Source of the DNA: Ashinkailepas kermadecensis
Taxonomy: Eukaryota > Arthropoda > Thecostraca > Neolepadidae
Direction of reading: 5' to 3'
DNA length: 64,000 nucleotides
NCBI GenBank assembly: GCA_034440615.1
Contig: JAOTOM010004361.1
Coordinates: 62,001 to 126,000 of the forward strand
Below the pieces are notes generated by a model that saw nothing but the letters and a program-made list of their open reading frames with translations, made no database searches and was not told the origin of the DNA. Positions 22,926-33,740 of this stretch are shown here, piece by piece (position 1 is the first letter of the stretch; every line of letters begins with the position of its first letter). Both the position numbers and the translations under genes were made by a program.

Positions 22926-23460
22926 TGGATCCTTTGTAATCCTGGAGGCCTCCTTTGCAATCCTGGGGGCCTCCTTTGCAATCCTGGGGGCCACCTTTGC
23001 ATTCCTGGGAGCCTCCCTGCCAATTGTTGGCACTCTCTTGATTTCCGGGGCCTCTTATCCTCTCCTAGGTGACTCCTTCTTCAGATTAGGGGCCTCCTCT
23101 CACGTCTTGGAGGCCTCCTCTCATGTCTGGTCGGTCTCCTCTCACGTCTTGAATGCCTCCTCTCATGTCTGGTCGGCCTCCTTGCTCACCTTTTTCCTGT
23201 GCATTTCCGGATAGGGGCCTCCTCAAATTTCAGGGGGCGGCGCCCGCCCCCCCCAGTCTCACGGCAGGGGGGCGACTGCCCCCTCTGCCCCCCCGGTGGC
23301 GACGTCCTTGCTTGTACGGCTTGGACCCCGCGCGTTCGCCCAGGGGCCCTTTCTGACGGCGCGAGATCATCTCCGGTAACTAGGAGCCCATCCGTCATCC
23401 CATGGGCCGTCTTTAAAGGATCCAGAGCCTTTTCGGTCAGGTAGGAGCCCTTTTTCGAAA
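22926..23460. repeat. 21-bp degenerate array (GGCCTCC-type)
   Basis: Clear 21-bp units such as GGCCTCCTTTGCAATCCTGGG and GGCCTCCTCTCACGTCTTGGA, decaying toward 23460 into blocks punctuated by GGAGCCC / GGGGCCTCC. A C/G-rich patch lies at 23230-23300. Similar GGCCCT-punctuated arrays occur at 26310-26620 and 57140-57640. Confidence 0.75.
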
Positions 23461-24007
23461 GTTTACGACCAGTAGCCATTATTATAAAAAAAATGCAGTC
23501 ACCGGCTGTCTTTTTTTCATTGGTTTGACGCCATCCATTATTATAAACCTCCCAGTAAAAAAAATCGCAGCAACGAAAAGAAGACATGGAAATGCAGACA
23601 CCGACTGCGTTTTGGATATTATAAACCTTAACTGCGGCAGTCTTTGCGCAGAAAATTGCGTCACGTTTGTAAAATAACTCGGGCTCGTGTCGTGAAAAAG
23701 AAGCAAGTCAGCCGTGTCATCTTCTCCATTGCCAGCCGGATGCTACCGTATGGATAGCGTATGCGAATCATGGCTTAAACGCAGGCTTAACAAGATCGGG
23801 TTGGGGCAAGAATGGAAATGACTCAAAACTGGGACCACTTTTGCAGCTTATTCCACTGCAAATAAATACAACTTATATTTTAAGCATTCTAATATGACCT
23901 AGATAGTGTAAAAAATTACAAGAGCTATACGATGACGGAGACTAGAATTAGTGAGTTTCTGCATTGTAGGAGCAAAATACACAATGTGGTGTGCCCTAGA
24001 CAAAAAT

Positions 24008-25905
24008 AAAGAAATATTCCATTCACCTGGGTGGCATTTGTCCCACATTCAGTCCATATGATATTTTAGTTCATGCATAGCTAAAAACCGAAAATATTCA
24101 CTTGTTTGTAAGAGTTAGGTTATGTTGTGTTCAAAAAGTGGTGACAGCCAGCAACTAATTGCCAAATGAACCTCAGGTAGGTAAGTGGCATTTAAGCTTG
24201 ACAAACTACATATTTTCTGAGCATTGCCAGGAAATATAAGTTCAACAAGCCATGCTATATACCTATTCACCAGGTGGGTAATACAATTTATATCCACATA
24301 AGTCAATGTGAACAATTTGCACAGTTAATGGTGGCAAACTTGCTTCTGCATCACACACAATTGCAAATTTGAAATTATCACAAGTTTATGATATGGGTAA
24401 TGTAATGTGTAGAAAGGGACTGCAGATTAGGGGGAGGCAGGGGAGGAGCAAGCTATCCTGTAGCTCTGGCAAAATTTCACCTCAATTATATGACATTGCT
24501 TGGAAAGAAATGAAGTAAATCATGTTTGCCCCCAACTCTGCAGAGGACCCACCAACTCTTGGTGAATAAACATTCCCAAAGGTGGGGGGGGGGGGGTATA
24601 ACATCTTTTTTAAATGAATTGTTTTCATGTATCACCATATGGTTAATGATAAACTTGCACATAAAGTGGTGGGAGCAGTGCCTAGAGTATTTATATCTAT
24701 ACTGTTCGGCATAGCCAGGCCCCCTAAAAAAATTTGGATCTTAGCTTTAAGCATATGGTGATGCACAGTAAGAATGGAGTAAAAAAAACTACAAAATTAG
24801 TGCCTGGAGCCCCCTAGCATATTTGAAGTGGCATCCTCGGGCAGTGCACACCATTCCCCAAACTGCATACTATGGCACATTTTGACGAGATCTCCTTGCA
24901 AGTTGGAGCAGCAGTTTGAGAAAGTACAACATGTTTGGGAAGATTTTGCCAAATACAGAAATATTCCATTCACTAGGGTGGCATTTGTCCCACATTCAGT
25001 CAATATGATATTTGAGTTCATGCATAGCTTACAGTGCACCCAAAATATTCACTTTTTTGTAAGTTAGGTTATGCTATGTGTCCAAAAAGTGGTGACAGCC
25101 AGCAACTAATTGCCAAATGAACCTGAAGTAGGTAAGTGGCATTTAAGCTTGACATAAACAGTACATATTTTCTGAGCATTGCCAGGAAATATAAGTTCAA
25201 CAAGCCATGCTATATACCTATTCACCAGGTGGGTAATACAATTTCTATCCACATAAGTCATTGTGAACAATTTGCACAGTTAATGGTGGCAAGCTTGCTT
25301 CCGCATCACACACAATTGCAAATTGGAAATTATCACAAGTTTATGATATGGGTAATGTAATGTGTAGAAAGTGACTGCAGATTAGGGCGAGGCAGGGTAG
25401 GAGCAAGCTATCCTGTAGCTCTGGCAAAATTTCACCTCGATTATATAACATTGCTTGGAAAGAAATGAAGTAAATCATGTTTGCCCCCAACTCTGCAGAG
25501 GACCCACCAACTCTTGGTGAAGAAACATCCCCAAAGGTGGGGTGGGGGGTGATAACATCTTTCTTAAATGAATTGTTTTCATGTATCACCATATGGTTAA
25601 TGTTAAACTTGTGCATAAAGTGGTGGGAGCAGTGCCTAGAGTATTTATATCTATACTGTTCTGCATAGCCAGGCCCCCTAAAAAATTTGGGTTACCGTGA
25701 AGCATATGGTGATGCACAGTAAGAATGGAGTGGAAAACTACAAAATTAGTGCCCGGAGCACCCTAGCATATTTGAAGTGGCATCCCCGGGCAGTGCACAC
25801 CATTCCCCAAACTGCATACTATGGCACATTTTGACGAGATCTCCTTGGAAATTGGAGCAGCAGTTTGAGAAAGTACAACATGTTTGGGAATATTTTGGAT
25901 AGCAA
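24008..25905. repeat. Direct tandem duplication of a ~950-bp unit
   Basis: The two units are about 24008-24958 and 24959-25905. Landmarks repeat at ~951 bp, for example AAATATTCCATTCAC (24011 and 24960), AAAGTGGTGACAGCCAGCAA (about 24136 and 25087) and AAGTACAACATGTTTGGGAA (about 24922 and 25872). Identity is high. A short frame ending SFLNELFSCITIWLM is visible in both units but has different openings upstream. I regard it as non-coding. Confidence 0.92.
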
Positions 25906-26200
25906 TCCTCCGCTTTTGCAGTAAAAATGTAATGTTCTTGGTGTTAATCACACAAAAATGACAGATTATAAACCATATACTGCAAATATGACTAAAATTT
26001 CATGATAAGCATACCACTGCAGGATTTTTCTAACGCAGATTTTTAATTTATTGAAATATCGACCAATGAAACCTACAAGTTCCTTGTCGTAAAGTTCTAG
26101 TGTGAATGACGTCATAAGCTGTGTCCTCTATTTTGGGCAAAAAAATACAGACGAGTGGAGCAAAGAAGACAAGGTTTGACGCTACGGCGTCTTTTTTATA
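25906..26200. other. Interior of inverted-end element, no gene
   Basis: AT-rich unique sequence. Nothing recognisable. Confidence 0.5.
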
Positions 26201-26309
26201 ATAATGGGAAGGGTGTCGTTATTTTTTTCACCGTCTGTATTTTTATTTGCAGCCAGTGACAGCATTTTGTTTTATAATAATGGCTACTGCTCATAAAATC
26301 AGGAGACTT

Positions 26310-26620
26310 GCTTCGGCTTGAGCACCGCCATCAGCCCATAGGCCCTTCATATTGGCTTGGGCCCCTTCGTCAGCCCGGGAGCCCTTCCAACGATCATGGA
26401 CCCCTCAGTCGACCTAGAAGCCCACGTTGGCTCAGCCCAGGGTCCTCATCATCTGCCCGTTGGCATTCTTCGTTGACCAGAGGCCCTCTTCATCGGCCCG
26501 GGACATTATCCTTGAGGCTGCATGACAGGCGCAGTCCATGCGCCCCTACGCCCCAAAATCTTCTCCTTGAACCCGGGGCCCTTTCGTAAATCCAGGGGCC
26601 CTTCATGTCGCCCCAGGGAT
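26310..26620. repeat. ~21-bp degenerate array (GGCCCTTC-type)
   Basis: Recurring blocks such as AGGCCCTTCATATTGGCTTG, GGGAGCCCTTCCAACGATCA and AGAGGCCCTCTTCATCGGCC at about 20-22 bp spacing, in the same orientation as the array at 22926-23460. Confidence 0.65.
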
Positions 26621-27095
26621 CTCTCTCTCCCTCTCTCCCTATCTCCCTCTTCCTCTCTCCCTCCCTCCCTCTCCCTCTCTCCCTCTCCCTCCCTCTCTCC
26701 CTCCCTCTCCCTCTCCATCTCCATCTCCATCTCTATCTCTATCTCTATCTCTATCTCTATCTCTATCTCTATCTCCATCTCCATCTCCATCTCCATCTCC
26801 ATCTCCATCTCCATTTCCATCTCCATCTCCATCTCCATCTCCATCTCCATCTCCATCTCCATCTCCATCTCCATCGCCATCTCCATCTCCATCTCCATCT
26901 CTTCTCTCTCTCACTCTCTCTCACTCTGTTTCCGTTTCTGTCTCTGCGCATTCCTCCGCTTCTGCATCTTCCTCTGCCTCCTCTTTCTCTTTCTCTTGTT
27001 CTTACTCTTGCTGTTGCTCTTACTCTGTCTCTGTATGTGTCTCCGTATGTGCCTCACTGTCTGCCTGCCTCTGCCTCTGCCTCTGTCCGTTCTGT
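26621..27095. repeat. CT-rich hexamer microsatellite
   Basis: (CTCTCC)n/(CTCCCT)n, then (CTCTAT)n, then about 150 bp of (CTCCAT)n to 26907, trailing into degenerate CT-rich DNA. Long Ser/Leu/Ile- or Met/Glu-type frames here on both strands are artefacts of the hexamer. Confidence 0.95.
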
Positions 27096-27522
27096 CTTAA
27101 TTTAGTCCTGAATGTTCAATATTGGTCAGTTGGTATTATCTGGTCCCAGGTATATGCATCAGTCTATTTGGTCACCTCGCGTTGAATATGTTGTTTCTCC
27201 GGTGTGGGTAGCAATAGTATCGCGCACACCACGAAGACATGCGCCGTCACCACTCAACGCCTGGGATAGCGCCGGCCTGCGAGCAAACAGCAGTCGCAGT
27301 TGCGCAAACAAGGGCAACAACGCAACAAATGGTACACCATCATCGGCTCTGTGTGAATTTCCAACCGGTCCAAATGGGGCAGGTTCCCTGTGAATCCCGG
27401 AACCTCAGTGGCGTTCGCCATGAAAGATGAGGAGTGCCTGTCCGGAAAGAGGTGCCCTTTGCTGGAAAGGGATGTCCCGCACTGGAGGAGAGTTCCCTTC
27501 TAAAAGGAATTATTAAAGTAAA
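27096..27522. other. Unique DNA without recognised gene
   Basis: Two overlapping short frames (93 codons at 27112-27393 and 63 codons at 27239-27430) with no recognisable domain. Confidence 0.4.
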
Positions 27523-28377
27523 TTAACCCTCGCCAGTATTCGGCACTTTACCACCTTCGGTCGTATGGGGGGGGTACGACCCCCTGGCGATTCGAAACCA
27601 TGCATGTTACGAACACGAACCAAATACGAAAGTGATAGATTTGGCCGAGATCTCGCGGTTGGAATTCAGTATGACCTTCTAAGGTCAATGGTTGACCTTC
27701 CAGGTCAGATCAAAGGTCTAAAATTGATTTTTGGGGGTATTTTCCGAAGAAAATCGTCAGTTATATCGAAACTACTGTCTAAATATGCAAACACATGGAC
27801 GGAAACATGTTTATTGGGACCTTGCGAACATAACGACATGTGACACGATGTGATCGGACCAATATGTCATGCACCAAATGAGGTCAAAGCCGTGACCCCA
27901 AATATCCAACTTTTTAAGAGTGGTTCCAATTTCGAAGTTTAAAGTTCCTCAGGGTAAAAATGGACGCTGAATTCGAATTCAGCACGAAAAATTACCGTAG
28001 GTCAGCTAAAAAAGGTCGAAAGGTCAAACGAGGTCAACCGAAGTCACCGATTTTTTAAACATTATTTTTCCAATGGGAACCCATCTGGGCATTGCAAAAT
28101 TGCATTGCAAAACACATAATACCAGTCGATGTAGGCAACGATGTCATGTTTAGATGCGATAATCACGTATTTGTTGAAAACTGCTCGGAGGTGCTCCCTT
28201 TTATGACCTCATAACTCTGTGACCTGACATGCCCTCCCAAAACATTTCACCAAAAGGTGTCAAAGGTTGCCCCAGAGGGTACTGAAAATCTCAGAGCGAT
28301 CCGTTCATCAGTTTGGAAGGAATACACAAAAACCTTAGGGGGGGTTGCACCCCCCCCCCTATACGGGCGAGGGTTAA
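27523..28377. mobile_element. TTAA-flanked AGGTCA-rich DNA transposon, copy 3
   Basis: An 855-bp element between TTAA at 27523-27526 and 28374-28377. The inverted ends are TTAACCCTCGCC and GGCGAGGGTTAA. G/C hairpins lie just inside (GGGGGGTACGACCCCC on the left, GGGGGGGTTGCACCCCCCC on the right). I count about 10 exact AGGTCA/TGACCT hexamers, for example the run at 27670-27710. The architecture matches the elements at 2657, 16536 and 55343, but the interior sequence is different, so this is a sister subfamily. Confidence 0.8.
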
Positions 28378-29670
28378 AGTAAAGTAAATAAATTAAATTA
28401 TTAAATTATTCAAGTTGGAAGACGTGGGCCACAAGTGCCCATACGGCGTCAGCAAAAAGTGTTGAGTGAGGGCGGGGAGCGGGAGGGGGAGCGCTTCAGA
28501 TGTTAAGTGTTGTCAATTAAGCGGTGTTACAATGGCGATGTTCGATGTTTCGCGCTACCTTCCAGCATCTGAGTGAACCTCGCTGGAAAGCAAACCCTTG
28601 TATCAACTCTCCTCGTGGGGGGTTCGAGTGTCCCCCAACAAAATGCAGGAAAGGATCCCATACCACTAGGATTGGCTTCACCACTTATTAAATCCTGTCG
28701 AACGGTTCTGAGGCTTTAAATTGCGGAACTAATTTTCTGTGTACACCCTTACGGAACCACTAACTCACCAGCGAAAAAAGAGTAATAGATATGAATGCGA
28801 GTTGGGCAAACAAGAAATGTCGATTAAGGTCATTCATCTTTCCTTACGGGTAGTTAATTCCCTCTTTCTCAGATCGTACCGTATTTTTAACCCCTTGGAA
28901 TGGAGGAGATGTGCCACATGTCCTTACACACAATATACGAATTTGGGGCGGATGTCTACACCTACATTTCATAGGGGGGGCTTATAATGCCCCCACCCCG
29001 AGGCGGGGTGTGATAATTTGACCGGAAAGACTGGGCGAGTAAAGATGGGACACTATCGGGTTTGCCCCGCTAACCAAATTAGCAGCACACATGGCCTTCA
29101 TGCATTTGGCCCCTCCAATATACCTCTTGGCGTGCCTGGCGAACCACTCGCCAGTGCCACATTATTTACCTCTTGTTCAGGGGCGAATCCTGTTAGACCC
29201 AGCTTTTTTCACAATCGAGAGGTCTCATCGAGAGGAAGATCAACAGCAGCCAGATCGTGCCATGACAACGCAGCATGGGTACGTAACAAATCAGCATCGA
29301 AGTGTGGGGTACACCGTGACCGAAATCCTTGACCACAAAAATGGTGCGTTGATGGTAGATCGCATATTGGGATAAATAATACCCGTTTAGCCATTGGAGA
29401 TGTCCAAATTAATGTACGTACAAAAGGTCAACATGGGCCTCGGTTTTCCATGCACATCACACACATGGTCCTCGAAATACACGATAATCTGCCCAGTTCA
29501 CACAACTGGACCTCTGTTGTCACTTGGACCCCGTAAGTACAACCCGTCATGAAACATATACTTTCTAATTTATCGTGTCATACTACATTTGGTAACGGTC
29601 GAGCACCATGTGGCAATGATGTGCTTCCGTCATAACGTTCCATCACGCTTAGAAATGGTGGTCCTCGGTT
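28378..29670. other. Long stretch without recognised gene
   Basis: A/T-rich (GTAAA)-type sequence at 28378-28420, then unique DNA. A G/C hairpin at about 28972-28996 (GGGGGGCTTATAATGCCCCC) resembles the sub-terminal hairpins of the TTAA elements and could mark a broken copy. Open frames at 28739-28987 and 29018-29375 match nothing I know. Confidence 0.35.
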
Positions 29671-30423
29671 GTGACCGTACGGTCATGTGGCTCACTTTTC
29701 ACGGCTCACAAGACTGTGTGTGTGTGTGTACATCTGTGTAGGGATCTCAAAATACTCTCAGTATGTTTGTGCGGGAATATGTTTACATTGCACCTGGGCT
29801 GGGGTGGTACACATGGACGGGGACCCTCGTGTACTCAAGTGCTCCTCTTATCTCTGGGGTGTTTCGGTCGCTGTGCTGCCCTTCGGCGGGATGTGACGAC
29901 CGATTTAAAACTATATTTATCGATCTTACTCATCGTTTTCTCTGGCATTGTTTTTCGCCCTTACTTTGGTCCAATAGCAGGGGAGTGCTGCAGCAATTAT
30001 ATTTCGTGTAACATTTTATATTCTTTACTGTTGGTACCTGTTTGCGTCCAAGACCAGAGGTCAAAAAAGCCAAATGGTGGTCGCCGACGGACCTATGGAG
30101 ACCAATCTGGTCGCCGGAGAAAAATGTGCATTTTTACGGACGCGGACACGTTTTCGACGGCTCAACAGTGGCGAACAAGTATCATAACTATAACTTTTCA
30201 ATCTGGTCGTCAGCCAAACTTGCGACCGACCGCAACGAGCGCCATGTGGAACCCAGTATTTGCCTCGCAGGCCAGCATTTTACCTCGTCGCTGCATGGGA
30301 CATAATGTATTTGGCAAAAAAAGTTCACAACAGATTCACCGAGCATCTGACTCACCAAACAACAAATATGCCAGGCAGCAGGCCCGCCAGGTAACACGAC
30401 ATGTCGTGCAGCAGCAGTGTTAA
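29671..30423 (+). other. 250-codon open frame, unrecognised, doubtful
   Basis: Begins ATG-less or with a weak start beside a short TG repeat. It contains a Cys-rich stretch, a hydrophobic stretch (residues about 80-120, LKLYLSILLIVFSGIVF) and a basic tail that runs into the 33-bp minisatellite. No domain is recognised. Two other frames overlap it for most of its length, and the last 15 codons are repeat-derived. I do not regard it as a confirmed gene. A frame of this length could be chance in this base composition. Confidence 0.15.
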
Positions 30424-31030
30424 ATTATTCGTGAAATAGGGTGGAATATACCACTTTCTGAACACTCAATCGACATCCTTGTCCAAGAAGTATCGACATC
30501 CTGATTCTCGATGAGTGCTTACGAGTTCTTTGTGTCTCCTTTCTAACAGTACCTAACAGTTTATGAGTATCATGATCATGTTCTCGACAAGGGATGGTGA
30601 TACACGAACATTTCGCAATGCAATTTCAGGCAAAGGGATTATTCATAATGCGATACGGCATGCAGTGCCATCGTATAGCATAGGTATTTTTCTCGCTATC
30701 CTGAGTATAGCTCTTCTTAAATTATGCTCAAAATAACTGATGAAGATACAGTCATAAGTACACCATTGACTCAAATTTAAGTCTGAAAGACATCAAAAGC
30801 ATTTGAAATGGCACTAATTCAATGGTAAATTTCGACATCCTACTGTGCTCGTTTCGACATCTCACACCTAACGAAAAACCAATATTTTAACACTATGCAG
30901 CAGACCCGCCGGGTAACAAGACATGTCAGGGAACAGACCCGCAAGGTAACAAGACATGTCGGATAACAAGACATGTCAGGCAGCAGACTCGCCAGTTAAC
31001 ACATGTTAGGCAGCAGGCCCGTCAGGCAGT
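30372..31030. repeat. 33-bp minisatellite units, interrupted
   Basis: Units of the type CAGCAGGCCCGCCAGGTAAC + AAGACATGTCAGG. One unit is at 30372-30412 and about four are at 30897-31030, separated by 480 bp of AT-rich unique DNA (30424-30896) with no gene. The split suggests an insertion into, or duplication across, a single array. Confidence 0.75.
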
Positions 31031-31049
31031 AACATGAAGCGCGATATGC

Positions 31050-33239
31050 TTAATTACAGTACAGGTAGTCCTGGGGCTTTTTTGTTCCCTTGTGCCTGGC
31101 GATGACTGTTCCCTCAAGTGTTGACTTGAGGCTCACATTGCGCCTACTGAAGTTAAACCGGTGCTTGGCTTGCACCTTTCGGATCAGCCAATCGGCGTGG
31201 CACATGTCGGGACCATTCCATCGGATGATCAGCTCTTTGGCTGCGTTTTGGTGGTCTAGCTGCCGATGAATGCCAAAGACGGCCTTGACTGAGCTGCCCA
31301 TGCTCTCCACTACGCTTTCGGGTGGGCTCATCAGCCAAAGTCTCACTACATTGAGGTAGGGATGGAGAGCGACATTGCTTTGAGCACGCTGCCAAAGAAG
31401 CTTGAGGAGCCTCTGGTTCGAGTCTGCGCAGCTCCGACTCATCGTGACGTACGCCTCCTTGACGGCAGCTGGTGGGACAACGTCCGGTATGAGCCGGCGA
31501 CCTCTGAGGCGGTCAATGGCACATGCTATGTCCCCAACGATACTAGACGTTGGAGACCGTTGGAGGCTTGCCAAGTTGGCCACCAACTCGATGTCTGCCA
31601 TGGACTGCAAGAGCTTGCCATTGTGACAGCCCTTACTGTCGCCCTTGGCATCGACACCGGCCTCGCGCCGCTCACAGTGCCGGCACAAGATTTGCAGAAA
31701 ATTTGATATTTCGGCCACCTGCTTTGCCATCAAATTTCCACTAAATGACGCCATGTTTGGCAAACAGATTGCGATCTCCTCCGGGTTTCCCTCTTCTAAA
31801 GCGGCATGGATACCTGCAGTATCTAGCGGCGCACTTCCTGCCCTGATGCTGTCGCGTGGCAACACAGCCGCCATCGCACGAAGCTGATGTATCTTCTCCC
31901 TGAAGATCTCCTGGCGCCCCCATGGAAGCCTTTGAACGTCTTGCAGTGCACTGCTGAGCTGTGCCACTACTGCATAGACATCCAGCAGTGCTGAGACACG
32001 AACCCTGAAGGTGGAATCGCGCCCTCTCAGGAGCTTGAGCTCCTCCTCCATCTCCTCCAGGACATCTGCCTTCGCCTTGGAGTTCTGCAGACGGTTTTCC
32101 AGGGCACGAGTAGTAGCCGGCAGATTGGTGACAAACGCCTTGAACACTTTGGCAGCATGTGGGGCGAACCGTGTGTCTGACCAGAGGAGTGGTCTGCGCG
32201 TGGCCAACCCTATGGTTTCCCCACAAGCAACCAGCTCCTCATACCCCTTGCCATGGGTGAAACGTTTGGTCATGCGAGAGACCATGGTGATGGTGTCGTT
32301 TACCCATCGGCAGGTTGGGGCTGACCTGGCACTCCCATCTGCTAAGTTCAGGAGGTGCGCACCATCCCACAAGCATGGCACGCAGGGCGGCTTCGAGCGG
32401 GCTGCAAGGTCTTTGTCACTGTTGGCCAACTTCCTCAGAAATTGGACTGGCACACCTAGCTGATGGTACTGACCATCTGTACATACTGCCGCCTCCTGCT
32501 CCACGCGCTTGACGCCTACACAGGCGGTTGTCGCCAGCCACTCCTCTGCGAGTGAAGCACCGTCGTGGTTCTTCACGATAGGAGCGCCGACGATGAAGGC
32601 CTGGATTATTGCATCATCCGGCGCCTGGGGCACGATGGTTATGAGAGCGGTAATGTCTATGGTGCGGTGATTCAGGGTCACCTTGTCTGCCACGAGCGCA
32701 ACACACGGTGAAGTCTCAACGTGGCGGGTCACGGCGCTGAGAATTTCATCAGCGAAGGCATCGCGGAATCGTGCCATTTGCACAGATGAGTGGCAGATGT
32801 TGCCCACATAAGCACCACTTAGCTTTAGCAGCACGATTAGCTTTTCAAACTCAGTCTGCGGCAGTGACTCCTCCAGCACGTGATAGGCCACACGCAGGAC
32901 TCGCTTGCTGACATCTGCTGCCTCCTTGCTCTCCTTCGTCTTTCTGGTGCTCTTATCTTCATGTCGTTGCATATACTCTTTGTGCTTGGTGGACGTCAGG
33001 TGGCATTTCAGTGACGCTTTGAGCAGCACGAACGACCGAGGAAGTGTCATGGGCTTTGGAAAGGACGTGCCGAGAGAGAAGTCATATCGGTAGACGCCAG
33101 CAACGTTGGTGGAATTCATATCAGGAAGCTGGTTGGGACTGAAATCCTGGTTGCAGACGTCACAGTAGATGACACCGAGGTCTGGAACACACTTGAAGTG
33201 ATGGGATGAGGCACGGATAAAGGATTCGAGGTCCCTTGC
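31050..33239 (-). CDS. hAT-transposase-like protein with N-terminal zinc finger
   Basis: A continuous frame of about 730 codons (first ATG at 33119, 689 residues). Upstream of that ATG and in frame is a zinc-binding pair YCDVC (about 33156). Its partners are the downstream CHLTSTKH (residues 39-46), giving a CxxC...Hx5H finger of the kind that precedes hAT-type transposase cores. The core follows the RNase-H-like pattern: VADKV (Asp145), VCTDG (Asp215), CLWDGAHLLNLA (249-260) and WSDTRF (313-318). The C-terminal SPPESVVESMGSSVKAVF recalls the hAT dimerisation block but is degenerate. The frame is long and undamaged, so it may be expressed or recently active. The pseudogene at 4480-4900 is a paralogue. 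The closest family type is KIAA1586/ZNF862-like domesticated hAT proteins; I am unsure of catalytic competence. No terminal inverted repeats were found. Confidence 0.65.
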   Translation of the reverse strand, partial: ARDLESFIRASSHHFKCVPDLGVIYCDVCNQDFSPNQLPDMNSTNVAGVYRYDFSLGTSFPKPMTLPRSFVLLKASLKCHLTSTKHKEYMQRHEDKSTRKTKESKEAADVSKRVLRVAYHVLEESLPQTEFEKLIVLLKLSGAYVGNICHSSVQMARFRDAFADEILSAVTRHVETSPCVALVADKVTLNHRTIDITALITIVPQAPDDAIIQAFIVGAPIVKNHDGASLAEEWLATTACVGVKRVEQEAAVCTDGQYHQLGVPVQFLRKLANSDKDLAARSKPPCVPCLWDGAHLLNLADGSARSAPTCRWVNDTITMVSRMTKRFTHGKGYEELVACGETIGLATRRPLLWSDTRFAPHAAKVFKAFVTNLPATTRALENRLQNSKAKADVLEEMEEELKLLRGRDSTFRVRVSALLDVYAVVAQLSSALQDVQRLPWGRQEIFREKIHQLRAMAAVLPRDSIRAGSAPLDTAGIHAALEEGNPEEIAICLPNMASFSGNLMAKQVAEISNFLQILCRHCERREAGVDAKGDSKGCHNGKLLQSMADIELVANLASLQRSPTSSIVGDIACAIDRLRGRRLIPDVVPPAAVKEAYVTMSRSCADSNQRLLKLLWQRAQSNVALHPYLNVVRLWLMSPPESVVESMGSSVKAVFGIHRQLDHQNAAKELIIRWNGPDMCHADWLIRKVQAKHRFNFSRRNVSLKSTLEGTVIARHKGTKKPQDYLYCN

Positions 33240-33720
33240 CTAGTAAGGATTCGAGGCCCCGAGGCCTTTTAAGGGCCTCGAACTCATTCTTGTCACTCAC
33301 TTCCTGCATGACGGCATCACCGTGGATGCGAGGCTCTTCCATCAGCTGGCAGAGGCGGGAAACTGTTGACTCCAGCTTCACTACCCTGGTCGTGCACGCA
33401 CGCAATTCGACCGCGCAATGAGATGTGCCTGCCGCACCCTGCCCAGGAACCGCGCCGCCGGGTCCGTTCTGGCCTGGATCTGAATCCACGGGTGGCTCCT
33501 GTCCGGGAGCTGCATCGCCTGATGCGGCCCGCCCGGGAGCTGCATCGCCTGGTGAGTCCCGCCTGGTCGCTGGGTCGCTGGATGCGTCCCGCCTGGTCGC
33601 TGTGTCGCTCGATGCGTCCCGCCCGAGAGCTGCATCACCTGATGCGTCCCGCCCGGGAGCCGCATCGCCGTGTGCGTCCCGCCTGGCAGCTGCGTCGCCT
33701 GGTGCGTCCCGCCCGGGCAC
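33160..33720 (-). pseudogene. Decapeptide-repeat and coiled leader upstream of the hAT-like protein, out of frame
   Basis: A 186-codon frame. Residues 1-80 are 7-8 copies of a PGRDASGDAA-type decapeptide. Residues 100-155 are a Leu/Val heptad-like helix (ELRACTTRVVKLESTVSRLC), and then the frame leaves homology. The helix runs into FEALKRPRGLES, which should join FIRASSHHFKC of the hAT-like frame. AAGGATTCGAGG occurs twice, at 33220-33231 and 33245-33256, 25 bp apart. One such unit of 25 bp (one base over a multiple of three) puts the two frames out of register and introduces a TAG. The start is not ATG. TTTTTACTCTGTGATACAG immediately upstream (33721-33740) looks like a splice acceptor, so this may be an internal exon. 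Confidence 0.55.
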
Positions 33721-33725
33721 TGTAT
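33490..33725. repeat. 30-bp minisatellite within the leader frame
   Basis: About 8 units of the type CCTGATGCGTCCCGCCCGGG + AGCTGCATCG. The 30-bp length keeps the decapeptide frame. Confidence 0.85.
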
Positions 33726-33740
33726 CACAGAGTAAAAATA

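Larger units (their letters stand above)
23461..26297. mobile_element. 2.8-kb element with inverted ends, inside the 21-bp array
   Basis: The ends are inverted copies. AGTAGCCATTATTATAAAA begins at 23471, and its complement closes at about 26270-26290 (TTTTATAATAATGGCTACT). Sub-terminal motifs (GCAGTCACCGGCTG and CATTATTATAAA) recur several times just inside each end. GGCCCT-rich 21-bp arrays lie on both sides, so the element appears to sit within such an array. Most of the interior is the 950-bp tandem duplication. No transposase and no clear target duplication were found, so the class is unassigned. Confidence 0.55.

Noticed and set aside
22483..23033. Arg/Ala/Cys-rich repeat proteins of 92-180 codons
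   Set aside because: All frames of the CpG-rich ~20-bp array are open; no unit-to-unit conservation of amino acids.
26506..27105. Met/Glu, Ser/Ile and Leu/His repeat frames of 130-190 codons
   Set aside because: Translations of the CTCCAT/CTCTAT hexamer array.
29671..30423. A 250-residue membrane or Cys-rich protein gene
   Set aside because: No recognisable domain, overlapping frames on the same strand, and the tail runs into a minisatellite.
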